From: Hygrophila difformis
Lineage: Eukaryota > Streptophyta > Magnoliopsida > Lamiales > Acanthaceae
DNA: 64,000 nt
Assembly (NCBI GenBank): GCA_030278955.1
Contig: JAOANR010000002.1
Coordinates: forward strand, 9,909,982-9,973,981
Direction of reading: 5' to 3'
The number at the start of each line of letters is the position of its first letter. Within the stretch, counting starts at the first letter, position 1. Of this stretch, positions 35,001 to 45,381 are shown piece by piece. The notes beneath the pieces are model-generated. The model was not told the origin of the DNA. It did no database searches and was given only the letters and a program-made list of their open reading frames with translations. The translations under genes and the position numbers were made by a program.

Positions 35001-35599
35001 TCGTCGGCTTCTAATTCGTCGTCTTTTGACTCCCGTGTAATAATTTATCTAGTTAAATTATTTCCATCTTCACGGGTTCTTGGAATTAAAAATTCTTTTC
35101 CTTCATAAACTTAACTCCAATTATTTTTACTCAATTCATGGAATGTCTTCGGGCTTCCTTTCCCTCTTTTATTCCATTTTGAATTTAAATCTATCGGCGT
35201 TTCATATCCGAGCAATAATTTATTGTGATAAATTATTTTCTTCTTCTCGGATATATTTCAACATTGATCGGAATAAATTTTATTCCTTTGGGCGTTGATA
35301 AAAATTCGGGGTATTACATCCTCCCCCCCTTAAGAATCAACTTCGTCCTCGAAGTTGTGTTTCGGCTTTTCTCGCGCTAAGAGTTATGGTCCTTTTGTTT
35401 ACTATTTGCGATATTGTGTTATTGAATTATTGTTCGATTGTTGATTATTGTTTGACTGAACCCAGAATTGAAATTTCCAAGTTGCCTACGTACCCTGTGA
35501 AGGGATCAAGTCATTACGTAGTTCAAAAAGAATTTATTTGGGATACAAAATATTCGAGTTTCGAATTTAAATGCTTATGCATTCTTACGGGGTATTACA
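32012..35599 (-). repeat. Element Y 5' LTR
   Basis: 3588 bp. The 38-bp minisatellite (about 32875-33030) has one unit more than the other LTR. Its right 280 bp include PPT2 and hairpin (35338-35357), now inside the LTR. The end ...GGGGTATTACA is followed by TSD GAACC. Confidence 0.93.
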
Positions 35600-35604
35600 G
35601 AACC

Positions 35605-37495
35605 GATCTTCATAATCTAAACAAAAGTTGTAGATCTATGAGTCTTGAATACCTCTGTAAAATTTCATGCATTTTCATCAAGTTTTGATACCCCAAATCG
35701 AGTCGGACATATTCTGCGTTTTAAAGAATTTTCAAAGGTTGACAGTTTTCTTAACCGAACTTGATGAGCATATTTCTATCATTTCTAGTCCGATCCAATC
35801 TTTGAGTTCTAAACAAAAGTTGCATATAATCATGTCTAGTATATGCATATGAAATTTCAGAATTTTTGGAGTCCATTTGATATGATAAAAAGTCAAATCC
35901 TTGAAAGGTGTCAAACCTGAATCCTAACAGCTTTTTGTTTCTGTAGAAAACTTGATTTTTGACATGCTTGCTATCATTTTTCCGGAAAACTCAAAACATG
36001 AAAGTTGTTCATTGGGATGTTTTTGAGCTACTGTGAAAATTTCAGATCAATCGCCTAAGAAATGGATTTTTAAACTGAAAAGGCGTAAACTGTGACATCG
36101 ATCGGTTTTAACTTGCGAAATTTTGAAAATTTTAAACAACGATCGAAATCTTGTGATACGATAAAGCTATATTTTTGAAAATCCCGTTACACTAAAGTTG
36201 AAACAATATCGGTTACATAAAATCAGGGGGTGAGTGCTCTGCAGGGTGCCCTCCTAATTGTTCATTTTGTGCCAAAACGGCAATGATTATTACGCGCGAA
36301 AGATCGCCAAAACGGCATCTTATTATTTGGGCCTATCCTCTCGAGTGTATCCGTATGGGTTACTCGAGGCTCGACGGAGCGGTACTGGATATGGCGTATT
36401 TGGTCACAAGAGACCAACGGCCTACCCTCTCGAGTGTATCCGTATGGGTTACTCGAGGCTCGACGGAGTGGTACTGGGTATGGCGTATCGGCTGCGGCCG
36501 CCGGATCACCGGCTAACTTGACATGATACTTATGAAATTGGCTGAGGCCGCCGGATCACCGGCTAACTGTTACTATTGATATTGGCTGCGGCCGCCGGAT
36601 CACCGGCTAACTGTTACTATTGATATTGGCTGCGGCCGCCGGATCACCGGCTAACTGTTACTATTGATATTGGCTGCGGCCGTCGGATCACCGGCTAACT
36701 GATACTATTTATATTGGCTGCGGCCGCCGGATCACCGGCTAAATGATATATTGTTGAGATGATGGCGTAACGGGAAATATATTAAAAAGCTCAGATTTTA
36801 TGAAATTGGCTGCGGCCGCCGGATTGCCGGCTAAATTAAATATTGTTTTGATGGTGGCGTATCGGTGAGAATTTTAAAAGCTCAAATTTTTATTTACTTA
36901 CTTACGGCATTATTCATGTTTTTAAATCATGTCTTAAATAATTGCCCATGCTTAAGTTTTTAACTATGAAATTAAATGTGTCTTTAAAGTATGCAATTAT
37001 ATTCGCATTTTTTTTGAAATAAAATATTTTTATGCATGACAAAAAGTTTTATCTTAATTATTAAAAATCTAACCCCTTTATTGCTATGAAAGGATTGACT
37101 TACTCAGTATTTTATAATACTGATGAAAACCGTTGTTCATTTTTTTTTCTGTTACAGAGTACGGAGCATGATCACTCATTGGGGGATCATTTTGGGCACT
37201 TAATTATTTATTTTACGTAATTTGCATGAACGGGTCTGTTTAACCCGTGGTTTGGCCATGTCGGCCCTATATTTTAAATTCCGCTGCATACACTTTACTT
37301 CCGCTGCGTACTTTATATTCTCGCTGCAACTCTGATATAGTATTTTTAAATTATCTATGAATGGGCTACCTGAATATTTTAAATTCTGAAAAACCATAGC
37401 CTTGCATCTCTCTAGTGAGCTCGGAGAAACCGTGTCTTGCTAGGGATGTGTGGCGGTGGCATCCCGGCCTGGGTTACCAAATCCGGGGTGTTACA
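35605..37495 (+). repeat. Element A 3' LTR, second part
   Basis: Resumes after Y. It includes the intact motif TCTAGTCCGATCCAATC (35786-35802), which is the empty-site counterpart of the X insertion. It also has a 44-bp minisatellite (about 36541-36742) and ends ATCCGGGGTGTTACA. Confidence 0.92.
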
Positions 37496-40400
37496 TAGAG
37501 ATCATTCGAGATTATAGATCTACGATCAATAATAAGGCATAATTAAATACGAATAAAGTAGCAATGGTTTCAGGATAAAAATATTTATCCATCCGTTAAT
37601 TTTTAAGCGTTGGATTAAGTAATATTGGGCATGGGTTAAATTATGGAAATTAACCAATATGGTTTAACTAGGAATATTTAGCCAACTAGTTTAAAAAGAC
37701 CGGAGACTTGAATATTTACATCGATAACGGATTCAGAAAGGCTATTTGACTACACGTGAGACTTAATTAAGGTAATATAAATAGTGAGCTAATTAACATA
37801 TTAAAAATAGCAGACCTTGTTTTTAACGGATAACTTAGTAAATTCATGAAATACCAACTAGAATTAATTTAAGCAGGAGCATAATAAATATTTATCTATA
37901 AATTATTGACCCTTAATCAATAATTGATTATATTTAATTTCGAGATTTGGAATGAAGGTCCCGAAAGGAGGTACAACATCAAACAAGGTTTAATTATTAA
38001 AGCCCTAATAAGTTTATAAGCTATTTGATTTTCAACAAAAAGATATATTATAAGCTTTTAAATAAAAAAAAGTATTGGGCAAGAGTCAAGCGGTAGAATT
38101 AATCGCTTTAGATTAATTTAAAATATTAAGTTGATTCCATTACGGAAAATATGAGCGGTCAAAACCTCAATAAGTAAATTGCCCAATTAAGAAACCTCAA
38201 GACTGGGTTATTTAATAAAATTTACTACTAAGTGTTTTACATACTTATTAGTTTATAATTATAAAATCATGTATTATTACACAAGTCTAATTACACGATA
38301 AAACGTTCGAGAGCGTATATAACTTATTATGGAAATGTTTATTAATAATGCCTAAGCCATAGTTACAAGAGGATTTGGAATTTAAAACTATATTAACTTA
38401 TTAGAATTTGGACGAAGAAGTATATTTGACATGCCCATTATAATTAATGTTGGATTTAATAAATAAATCACTATTTTTAAATCAAGAATAATTAAACCCG
38501 AATATGGCGACAACAATTGCGGAAAGATTATATTTATCTCGAGTTAAATAATTTGTTGGAGTAATTTAAATGGATTAAATATTATGCATGAATTAAAATA
38601 TAAAAATTAAGTCCTTACAATTAAATATAAGATCATTAGAGATTATTAAGTCCACCAATTAGACTAATTAATTCCATAATCAAGAATAATTAGCCAATGA
38701 ACTTATGGGGTTCGAGGTCGACCGACCCATTATTACCAAGATGTTCCAAATAAGAAGATTTGAAGTCTAGAATTATTTGTGCTAATAATACAAATTATAT
38801 AGATGAAATCTATTGGACAAAAGGGTCAAATCACTTTAATTGACCTTTGATTGACCACTATAGATATCCGTTGGATAATAGGTGAAAATCCATTGGACAA
38901 AAGGGTCAAATCACTTTAATTGACATTTGATTGTCCACTATGGATATCCATTGGATAAAGGGGTGAGAACCCAATGGACGAAGCTATTAACCGATTATAA
39001 GGATACCTCCTCCCTTCTATATAAACCTCCCCCTTCTTCCCTCCTCCATCCTTTCTCCCTCACCCTCCACCGTCGCCGGATTCCGGCGCCGCCACCACCG
39101 CCGACGAACCTCCGGCCACCACCAAATCTTCCCCCTTTTCCATTTTCCGGCCACCGCACAACCCGTAGCCCCTGCTGCCGTTTGCCACCACCACCGCCGG
39201 CCTCCACTCCACCGCAGCCCCCTTCTCCATCCAAATCCGGCCACCATTTCCGCCACCATTATCCTCCCCATTTCCGGCCATCTGCAACCCCCGCCCAACC
39301 CCTGACTTCCTTTCTTCCTTCTTTTCTTTCTTCACTTGCTGTTTCTCCGATTTCATTTCTATTTCTCTCCATTTTGCTACTAGTTCCATAAAGAGGTTTT
39401 AGGAGCCCGATCGAAGTTACGATAACTAATCCCATAAAAGCGTAAAGTGTTCGGGTAAGATTTATTAGTTGTAAGATTTTAGTTATTATATTTATGGTAA
39501 AATACCATCATAGTATGCTGAGTCATTGAAATATTGCTAGCCAAATAGCTGTAAAGGGATATCTGCTCGTAGCCTACGCGTGTGTTGAATCCATCTCATC
39601 TGCGGTGACAGTAAGTAGATTTTTACTCTTTGGAGTAAGCCCAAAAATTATTTATCTTAAGCATAAATTTCAAGAAAACCATTTTTATTACTTTTTAAAT
39701 TTATGCTTATAGCTCCCTACTGCTTTTGGATATTTTGGTATGCTGGATTTACTGTGCTTAACAATCTTTGTAACTATCCTCAAAATCCTACGGATATTTG
39801 AGCGCGCATTGCTACGGGGTTGGGTCCAAGTTTTGGGTCGCTGCTGCCACCTCCGCCGTTTGCCTGTGTTACACGACTTACGGGGACGGATGTAAATCCT
39901 CCGCCGTTTGCCTGTAGTACACGACTTACGGGGACTAATGGAAACCAGCCCGATGCCATTTCTCGATTCAATGTGGTCTGAGGAAATTTCTTACCTCCCC
40001 CACACCCTTGAGTGCATGTGGGACTTGAGTCCGACAAAACGGGGACCCCACCTTCGAGTGGGACTAGAGCCCCAGAGCGGAACCCCACACACGGTGGCTG
40101 AAATACTTAAATTTCGGTAACGCATATTGTTGTATTATCTTTTCCCGGGATTTAGATTAATATTGTCTTTATGCATAAATTATTCTCGTTTAAGCATGCC
40201 ATATCCCATAACTGTCATTTTAAATTATTTCTGCAACCCAACCTCCTCCGGGAGTAAACGTCTACTTACTCAGCGATAGTTTTCGCTGGCTATACACTTT
40301 TCACCATTTCCTTTCAGGTTTTGAGATCTAGAAGGCATCTTTTGCACGGGCACGGTTTGGGGTATTATTCACGTAAAGATGTATATTTAAAAAAAAACCC

Positions 40401-40878
40401 TTTGAGATAATAATATATTACTTGGCATAGAAAATTATTTATGAAGAATGAACAAAAATTTGGGTTTTATCCTGTTTATGCAAATATGGTGCCCTACTGT
40501 TTTAAACAATGCATTACGCGTTTAAAAGTATTATATTCGAAATATGAGATAAACAACCCCTTTTAAAAACTTCCATGGATTTATTCCATTATTATTGTTG
40601 CGCGCTTTGAGGAATGCAGTCCTCCGTTTGGTTACGCTCTACCAAACCTTTTTATCACGCTTATTTTATACTTTTCATAGTATATAAGCTTCTTTGTGAA
40701 TTATATGCTAGCTTGTCCGGAACGTGGTTAGCATATACATTCAATATTGAGTTTTCTGCAATTAGTTATGTTAGCCTTAGCGTATTTTGGACAATCCGGA
40801 ATACGTGGCGGTAGCACCCCACCCATTGTTCCCGCTCTTTTCTTCCGCTGCATCCTTAGGGAAAATGGGGGTGTTACA
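37496..40878 (+). repeat. Element D 5' LTR, 3' portion
   Basis: AT-rich U3 with a tandem duplication of about 76 bp (about 38811-38962) and a TATA box (39018). The transcript start would fall in a C-rich leader (39030-39300). Donor-like GTGACA|GTAAGTAG lies at about 39610. A duplicated 52-bp block lies at about 39848-39951. Stem-loop CAGCGA-TAGTTT-TCGCTG (40271-40288) and acceptor-like CTTTCAG|GTTTTG (about 40318) follow. The end is GGGGGTGTTACA. Confidence 0.9.
39018..39025 (+). promoter_or_regulatory. TATA box in D 5' LTR
   Basis: TATATAAA followed by a pyrimidine-rich start region, which is a normal plant RNA polymerase II arrangement. It is conserved in the other LTR at 59786. Confidence 0.75.
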
Positions 40879-42301
40879 GTTTGGTATCAGAGCGTTTTGC
40901 TCTTGGAATTGTGCATATGTAATCTTTAAAATTCATGCACCAAAAAAATTTTTTTTTTTTTTTGAGCCAGGTGGCTATACAAGTCGTGTATTAACATTAT
41001 TAAAATTTTACACGAAAAGCATTTGGAAGCATTCGGATTTGTGCATATAAATTATTGCAATTTTTGCACGAGAAATATTTTTGAAGAGCCATTTTTGCTC
41101 TAAGAAATAGTGCATCTAAATTATTGAAATTTTTGCACGACATATTTTGAAAAGACTATGCCATGTATTTTTAAAAGTTAAATTTTGGGATGGGGACACA
41201 CACACATATGCATATAGGCACGAGCAGAATTTTGATTTATTACAAGTATATTCTTGACAATGATTTCCCAAGGTATCGGACTCCGAGCTAGAGTCTCTCT
41301 CCGATACTTTTATTGCTGTTGTGCTAAGCATCCCTTAGTATCTACCCCTAGACATGTCTTGGATGACCTACTAGTATTGCACTAGCTCCTTGGCTTCTCA
41401 GTTCAGTTGCCTTATTACGTAAGATGATGCCTACAATAGGTGACGATATTCACAATTACTTTTATTTTTACCATCGGAAAGGCATGGGGACGTTACCCCA
41501 GAGTTGTACCTACCAAGTGGTAACAGGGTATTGACCCTTCCTCGATCTATATAAGAAATCGTCGTATCACAAATTATTTTATGCCTTAGTGCGAATTGCG
41601 TTCTTGCCTTTGTCAACATAAGGTTAAGCCTTAGACTTATAAGCGCACAAATTATATGTTAACACGATGATCATGCGGGCGATGAGGAATAAGAATTTCC
41701 TAAATACTATATGGTCTTAAAGATAAGACGCGAGTGCTACGAAAGAGCACCAAAAGATTTTAAGCTCACAAAGAGTTTCATAAAACATTAACGAATTCTT
41801 CCTTAAATTCGTACGCCTATGTGGCAAGGAAAGTTGGATATTTATTTGGAATATTCTCAATGAAACAAAATGCCCTTAACCATGAGCTTAAAGGATAACC
41901 TCAAACATTTATCCTACTCCTTTAGCAACTTGGAATCTAATCTTTGTTAATGGACCTACTACCTGAGGCTTGATCGAGTTGTCGGTCTGATAAATAAGAA
42001 ATTTCTCATAACCATTAGAGTTGTTGAGATTACTTCGTACCTGCCTTGTTAGGACCTCCAGATATGTTATTTAAATAAATTTTCCTTTAAAAGGATACAA
42101 GAGCCTATAACGACAATTTTATTTATCCCCGGTTTTGGGTAAACCTATGAGACGAAGGTTCTATAAAGGGCGATGAAAGTTTCTACCCGAAAAACCTTAA
42201 AATTTCGTAATCACCAAATCATTTGGAAAATGATTAAAATTTTTGATAAATGATAAATGGAGAGCAAATGAATTTCTCTCAAGACTATGATTATGTTTCA
42301 G
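40879..42301 (+). other. Element D leader with primer site
   Basis: The primer site TGGTATCAGAGC is at 40882-40893. The rest (about 1.4 kb) has no credible ORF. Three short variants of TTTTGCACGA (about 41000-41140) repeat at irregular spacing. A TATGTTTCAG|ATG junction directly before the gag start resembles a splice acceptor. Confidence 0.75.
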
Positions 42302-43351
42302 ATGCCACCACAAGGACGCCCAGGAAAACGTCCGGCTGACCCCCTATATGCACCTGATCCCATTGAGGATAGGCAAGACGCTATAGAGGGACGACAAGCT
42401 CGATTAGAACAAGTAATGTTAACTATTGGTACCGCAGTAGAGCGACAACTGGCGAGGGACGAAATACAAGGGAAACCACCCACAGATTTCATCAAGGCTG
42501 TACATGAGTATCAACGTACGAGCTATACCGGACAAGAGGACCCAGATGAGCTAGAAGGGTGGATCGAGAAATTTGACAAACTGCTAGAGGCGGTATGGTG
42601 CCCCAAGGAAAGGAAAGTGGAGGTGGCTACATTCTTCTTGGAAGGCCAGGCAAACACCTGGTGGCGAAGCCACGAGAATCGAGACATTGGTTGGCCAGAG
42701 TTTAAGGAAAGCATACGGGCGAGATTTTACCCAACTAGTGTAAAGAACGCTAAGTTTGAGGAGTTCGTCACCTTAACACAAGGCAATTTCTCTGTCCATG
42801 AGTACTACAAAAAGTTCAATGAGTTCCTCCGCTTCGCTCCAGGGTTAGTGAACACCGAACATTCCCAGGCCCAAAAATTCGAACTCGGATTGAACCGAGA
42901 GATTCGAGAAGGTTTAGGTGGGAAACAATTCTTTAGCCTACAGAAGCTATATGATCGGGCGATGGCAGTTGAGCGAGTCCGGAAGCCTAAACGGGGAAAA
43001 GAGCAAATCGGTCAAACCTCTAAAACCCATAAGGAGGGGCACATCAAGAGGAACCCGGACAGAGGAAACCAGAACCAGCATCACAACTTTGACGGCCCTA
43101 ATCTAAGAAATAATGAACATCCTCCAATGGCCGCACGTTGCCTAAAGTGCGGCAGGAAGCATTGGATGCAGAGATGCCCGCAAGATGGAGAGTGCTTCAG
43201 ATGTGGCCTCACAGGGCACATGATTAAAGATTGCAGCACCCGTCTGGATCATAACAAGTTGCGAAATGATCTAAATGGAGATCATCGCTTCCAAACGGAA
43301 GCATTACTGAATAGAAAGCCTAGGAACCCCGCCGCCTGCGGTAAGAAGTAA
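42302..43351 (+). CDS. gag: Gag polyprotein of element D
   Basis: Intact 349-codon ORF. I choose the ATG at 42302, which follows an acceptor-like TTTCAG; an in-frame ATG at 42287 would add five residues. The N-terminal helix (about 20-50, IEDRQDAIEGRQARLEQ) looks coiled. The Retrotrans_gag (capsid) region of about 60-225 shows the typical WIEKFDKLL, FFLEGQANTWW, F----ARFYP and F----Q---SVHEYYKKFNEF pattern. Two zinc knuckles follow, CX2CX3HX4C (about 280-292) and CX2CX4HX4C (about 299-312). It would form the particle and bind element RNA. No protease or pol follows, so this is a gag-only element. It may complement nearby elements that lack gag. Confidence 0.93.
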   Translation: MPPQGRPGKRPADPLYAPDPIEDRQDAIEGRQARLEQVMLTIGTAVERQLARDEIQGKPPTDFIKAVHEYQRTSYTGQEDPDELEGWIEKFDKLLEAVWCPKERKVEVATFFLEGQANTWWRSHENRDIGWPEFKESIRARFYPTSVKNAKFEEFVTLTQGNFSVHEYYKKFNEFLRFAPGLVNTEHSQAQKFELGLNREIREGLGGKQFFSLQKLYDRAMAVERVRKPKRGKEQIGQTSKTHKEGHIKRNPDRGNQNQHHNFDGPNLRNNEHPPMAARCLKCGRKHWMQRCPQDGECFRCGLTGHMIKDCSTRLDHNKLRNDLNGDHRFQTEALLNRKPRNPAACGKK

Positions 43352-44627
43352 TCAAGGAAGGTTGCATAAAGACAACTCGAGCAGTTCTTGAGAAGGATAA
43401 AAAGGGGAGCTCGGGCACACTCGTTGGAGGACATTTTGACTTTTTCTTTGGGAATGTAGCCCCTAATATGTTGGTTTAGATTATATCATTACTCTCTAAG
43501 AACACCGATCAATCGGGCATAGTAAAATGATATGCAAGTGGAGCGATCGTACCCCAACTTTTGAACCAAGTAATGCGCTTGATATGTATAACCAAGGCAT
43601 TCCCTTTTGTTGCGAAGCATTTTAAGCTTCCGCCTAAATGATAATCCTTGATGTAATATTTAAAAACATTTTTTTCCTTCGAAAAGCTTTGTTTGACCTA
43701 TGACCAAATGATTAGATCTCCTGCCCACACCTAAGAATCATGGAAACTTCAAGGACAATAAATTATTATACCCGGTAAAATGGTTGCCTACCAAATTTGA
43801 TAGATGACCCTTAAACTAAACAACAACATTATCATTTGTTTAAGACATGGCTTAATTTACCCTTACTACTTAAGCAGCCATTTTCATTCGACAAGAACAC
43901 CCAATCCAAAAGGACATACCCTTGGATGGGTAACTTAAGAAGAGACATGGGTAATTTCTAGGTAATATAGGAGCGTGATAATAATTGGAAAATTCTCGTA
44001 GGTAACCGACTGAAGGACATGCGTAATATGAACAACAAGTTGAGTGGGATATCCTAAGGATTAGAGAAAATTCATTAGATCGAGCTTGAAGAATACACCG
44101 CAGTATCTTTGGATGTGAGAACACTCCCAACATAATAAATAATTGTTGGGTCGAGTATAAAACAAGATTGACCAAGTATTTCGTCATGAATACATAAATA
44201 TTTCCTAAGAGCGACATCGTACCAAGAAATTATTATTAAAACGTGAGTAATAAAACGTGAGTAATCAAGAAATTATTAAATGACATAGTTTAACTTCACT
44301 TCCCTAGGGAACAAGTGAAGCACGAAACGGTTAGTACATTCCGCAAAGAGAGGCGACACAGGAATAAAAGCAGACCGACGGACGTCAATAATTGAGGACC
44401 ATAGGAAAATTATTTAGGTTCAGGGCGAATTAAAATTCGATAGTAACGATAAGATGGTACTAGTAACGTGAAGGATGTAACATAAAAGGTTGAAAGTGGA
44501 TATCAAGGATGGACACCTGAAGCGGTTTAAGGAGAATTAAAAATAATAAAACCTTGGAAAATTTTTCTATAAGGAATTAAATTTTTGGAATATCCTGTAG
44601 TTATAACTGTACCTTAGTTCTGTCTCG
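43352..44627 (+). other. Non-coding 3' interior of D
   Basis: About 1.3 kb where pol would normally be. I see only short, stop-riddled frames and no pol motif. A palindrome AGTTATAACT with flanks like the PPT1 hairpin (about 44597-44610) may be a collapsed relic of it. Confidence 0.6.
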
Positions 44628-44666
44628 AGGCTTCGAGGACGAAGCCTTATTTTAAGGAGGGTAGAC
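44628..44666 (+). promoter_or_regulatory. Element D PPT and hairpin
   Basis: Hairpin AGGCTTCG-AGGA-CGAAGCCT (44628-44647), then the PPT TTTTAAGGAGGGTAGAC (44650-44666) directly before the 3' LTR. Three stem pairs differ from those in B, C, X and Y on both sides, so pairing is kept. Confidence 0.85.
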
Positions 44667-45381
44667 TATAACACCCCATAAAATTATTAACTAGAAATTT
44701 AAATTCTTAATAAATAGATATTCAAAATTTCTCATAAACTTAAATTTTGGAAGACAAAAAGAAAAGATATTTTTGAAATACGAATTTATCCTAGTTGTAA
44801 ACTATTTGAGAAATTAAAACTTTTAAGTGCAACAATAAGTAATTAACTTACAAGTATTAAATTATACATTATAACGAATTATTTAAATCCATGCCAATTA
44901 ATCACCCCTATTTAGTCAAAATTTAGTATAATTATTTAGTAGTCTTTAAATCCTTAATCTTTTAATGATAACCGAATACACTTAATTTCAGAATATGCCA
45001 TGAAGGTTCCAAACATAGCTCTAGCTTCAAGCAACATCTAATTATTAGAACTCCAATAAGTACAAGCTATCTTATTTTAAAATAAAAACAAAAGAATTTA
45101 TTAAAAGCTTTTCAAATAAGAATATATTGGACAAACAAGTGTTAGAGATCATTCGAGACTGTAGATCTACGATCAATAATAAGGCATAATTAAATACGAA
45201 TAAAGTAGCAATGGTTTCACGATAAAAATATTTATCCATCCATTAGTTTTTAAGCGTTGGATTAAGTAATATTGGGCATGGGTTAAATTATGGAAATTAA
45301 CCAATATGGTTTAACTAGGAATATTTAGCCAACTAGTTTAAAAAGACCGGAGACTTGAATATTTACATCGATAACGGATTC
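44667..45381 (+). repeat. Element D 3' LTR, first part
   Basis: Starts TATAACACCCCATAAAATT (first dinucleotide mutated from TG). From about 45162 it matches 37496 onward, so it also shows D's LTR without A. It ends at the C insertion with TSD GATTC (45377-45381). Confidence 0.9.

Larger units (their letters stand above)
17204..35599 (-). mobile_element. Element Y: ORF-less LTR retrotransposon with PPT1-bounded LTRs
   Basis: Minus-oriented, flanked by GAACC (17199-17203, 35600-35604). LTRs are 17204-31394 (3549 bp once B and its TSD are removed) and 32012-35599 (3588 bp). They differ by roughly 15 substitutions by eye and one minisatellite unit. The interior is about 620 bp with no ORF. Both LTRs carry about 280 bp before the internal head TGTAATACCCCGAA, including a whole PPT2 and its hairpin. 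PPT1 was therefore used to prime plus-strand DNA. Confidence 0.93.
1..37495 (+). mobile_element. Element A: ORF-less LTR retrotransposon (LARD-like), left end outside window
   Basis: Plus-oriented element. Its 5' LTR (1-884 and 13296-14993) is split by element X, and its 3' LTR (15641-17203 and 35605-37495) by element Y. The interior (14994-15640) is only about 650 bp and has a primer site and a PPT but no ORF. The right end GGGGTGTTACA is followed by TAGAG (37496-37500). Element D's other LTR reads straight through this point at about 45162, which gives an empty site for A. The two LTRs differ at few positions where I compared them. The element must depend on proteins supplied by other gypsy elements. 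Confidence 0.9.

Noticed and set aside
39060..39389. Minus-strand Gly/Trp-rich ORF
   Set aside because: Complement of the CCTCC/CCGCC leader of D's LTR; composition artefact.
38927..39391. Proline-rich 154-codon ORF in D's LTR (also 59695-60159)
   Set aside because: The TATA box lies inside it, so the transcript would start after its ATG. The sequence is a C-rich leader, and opposite-strand frames are equally open.
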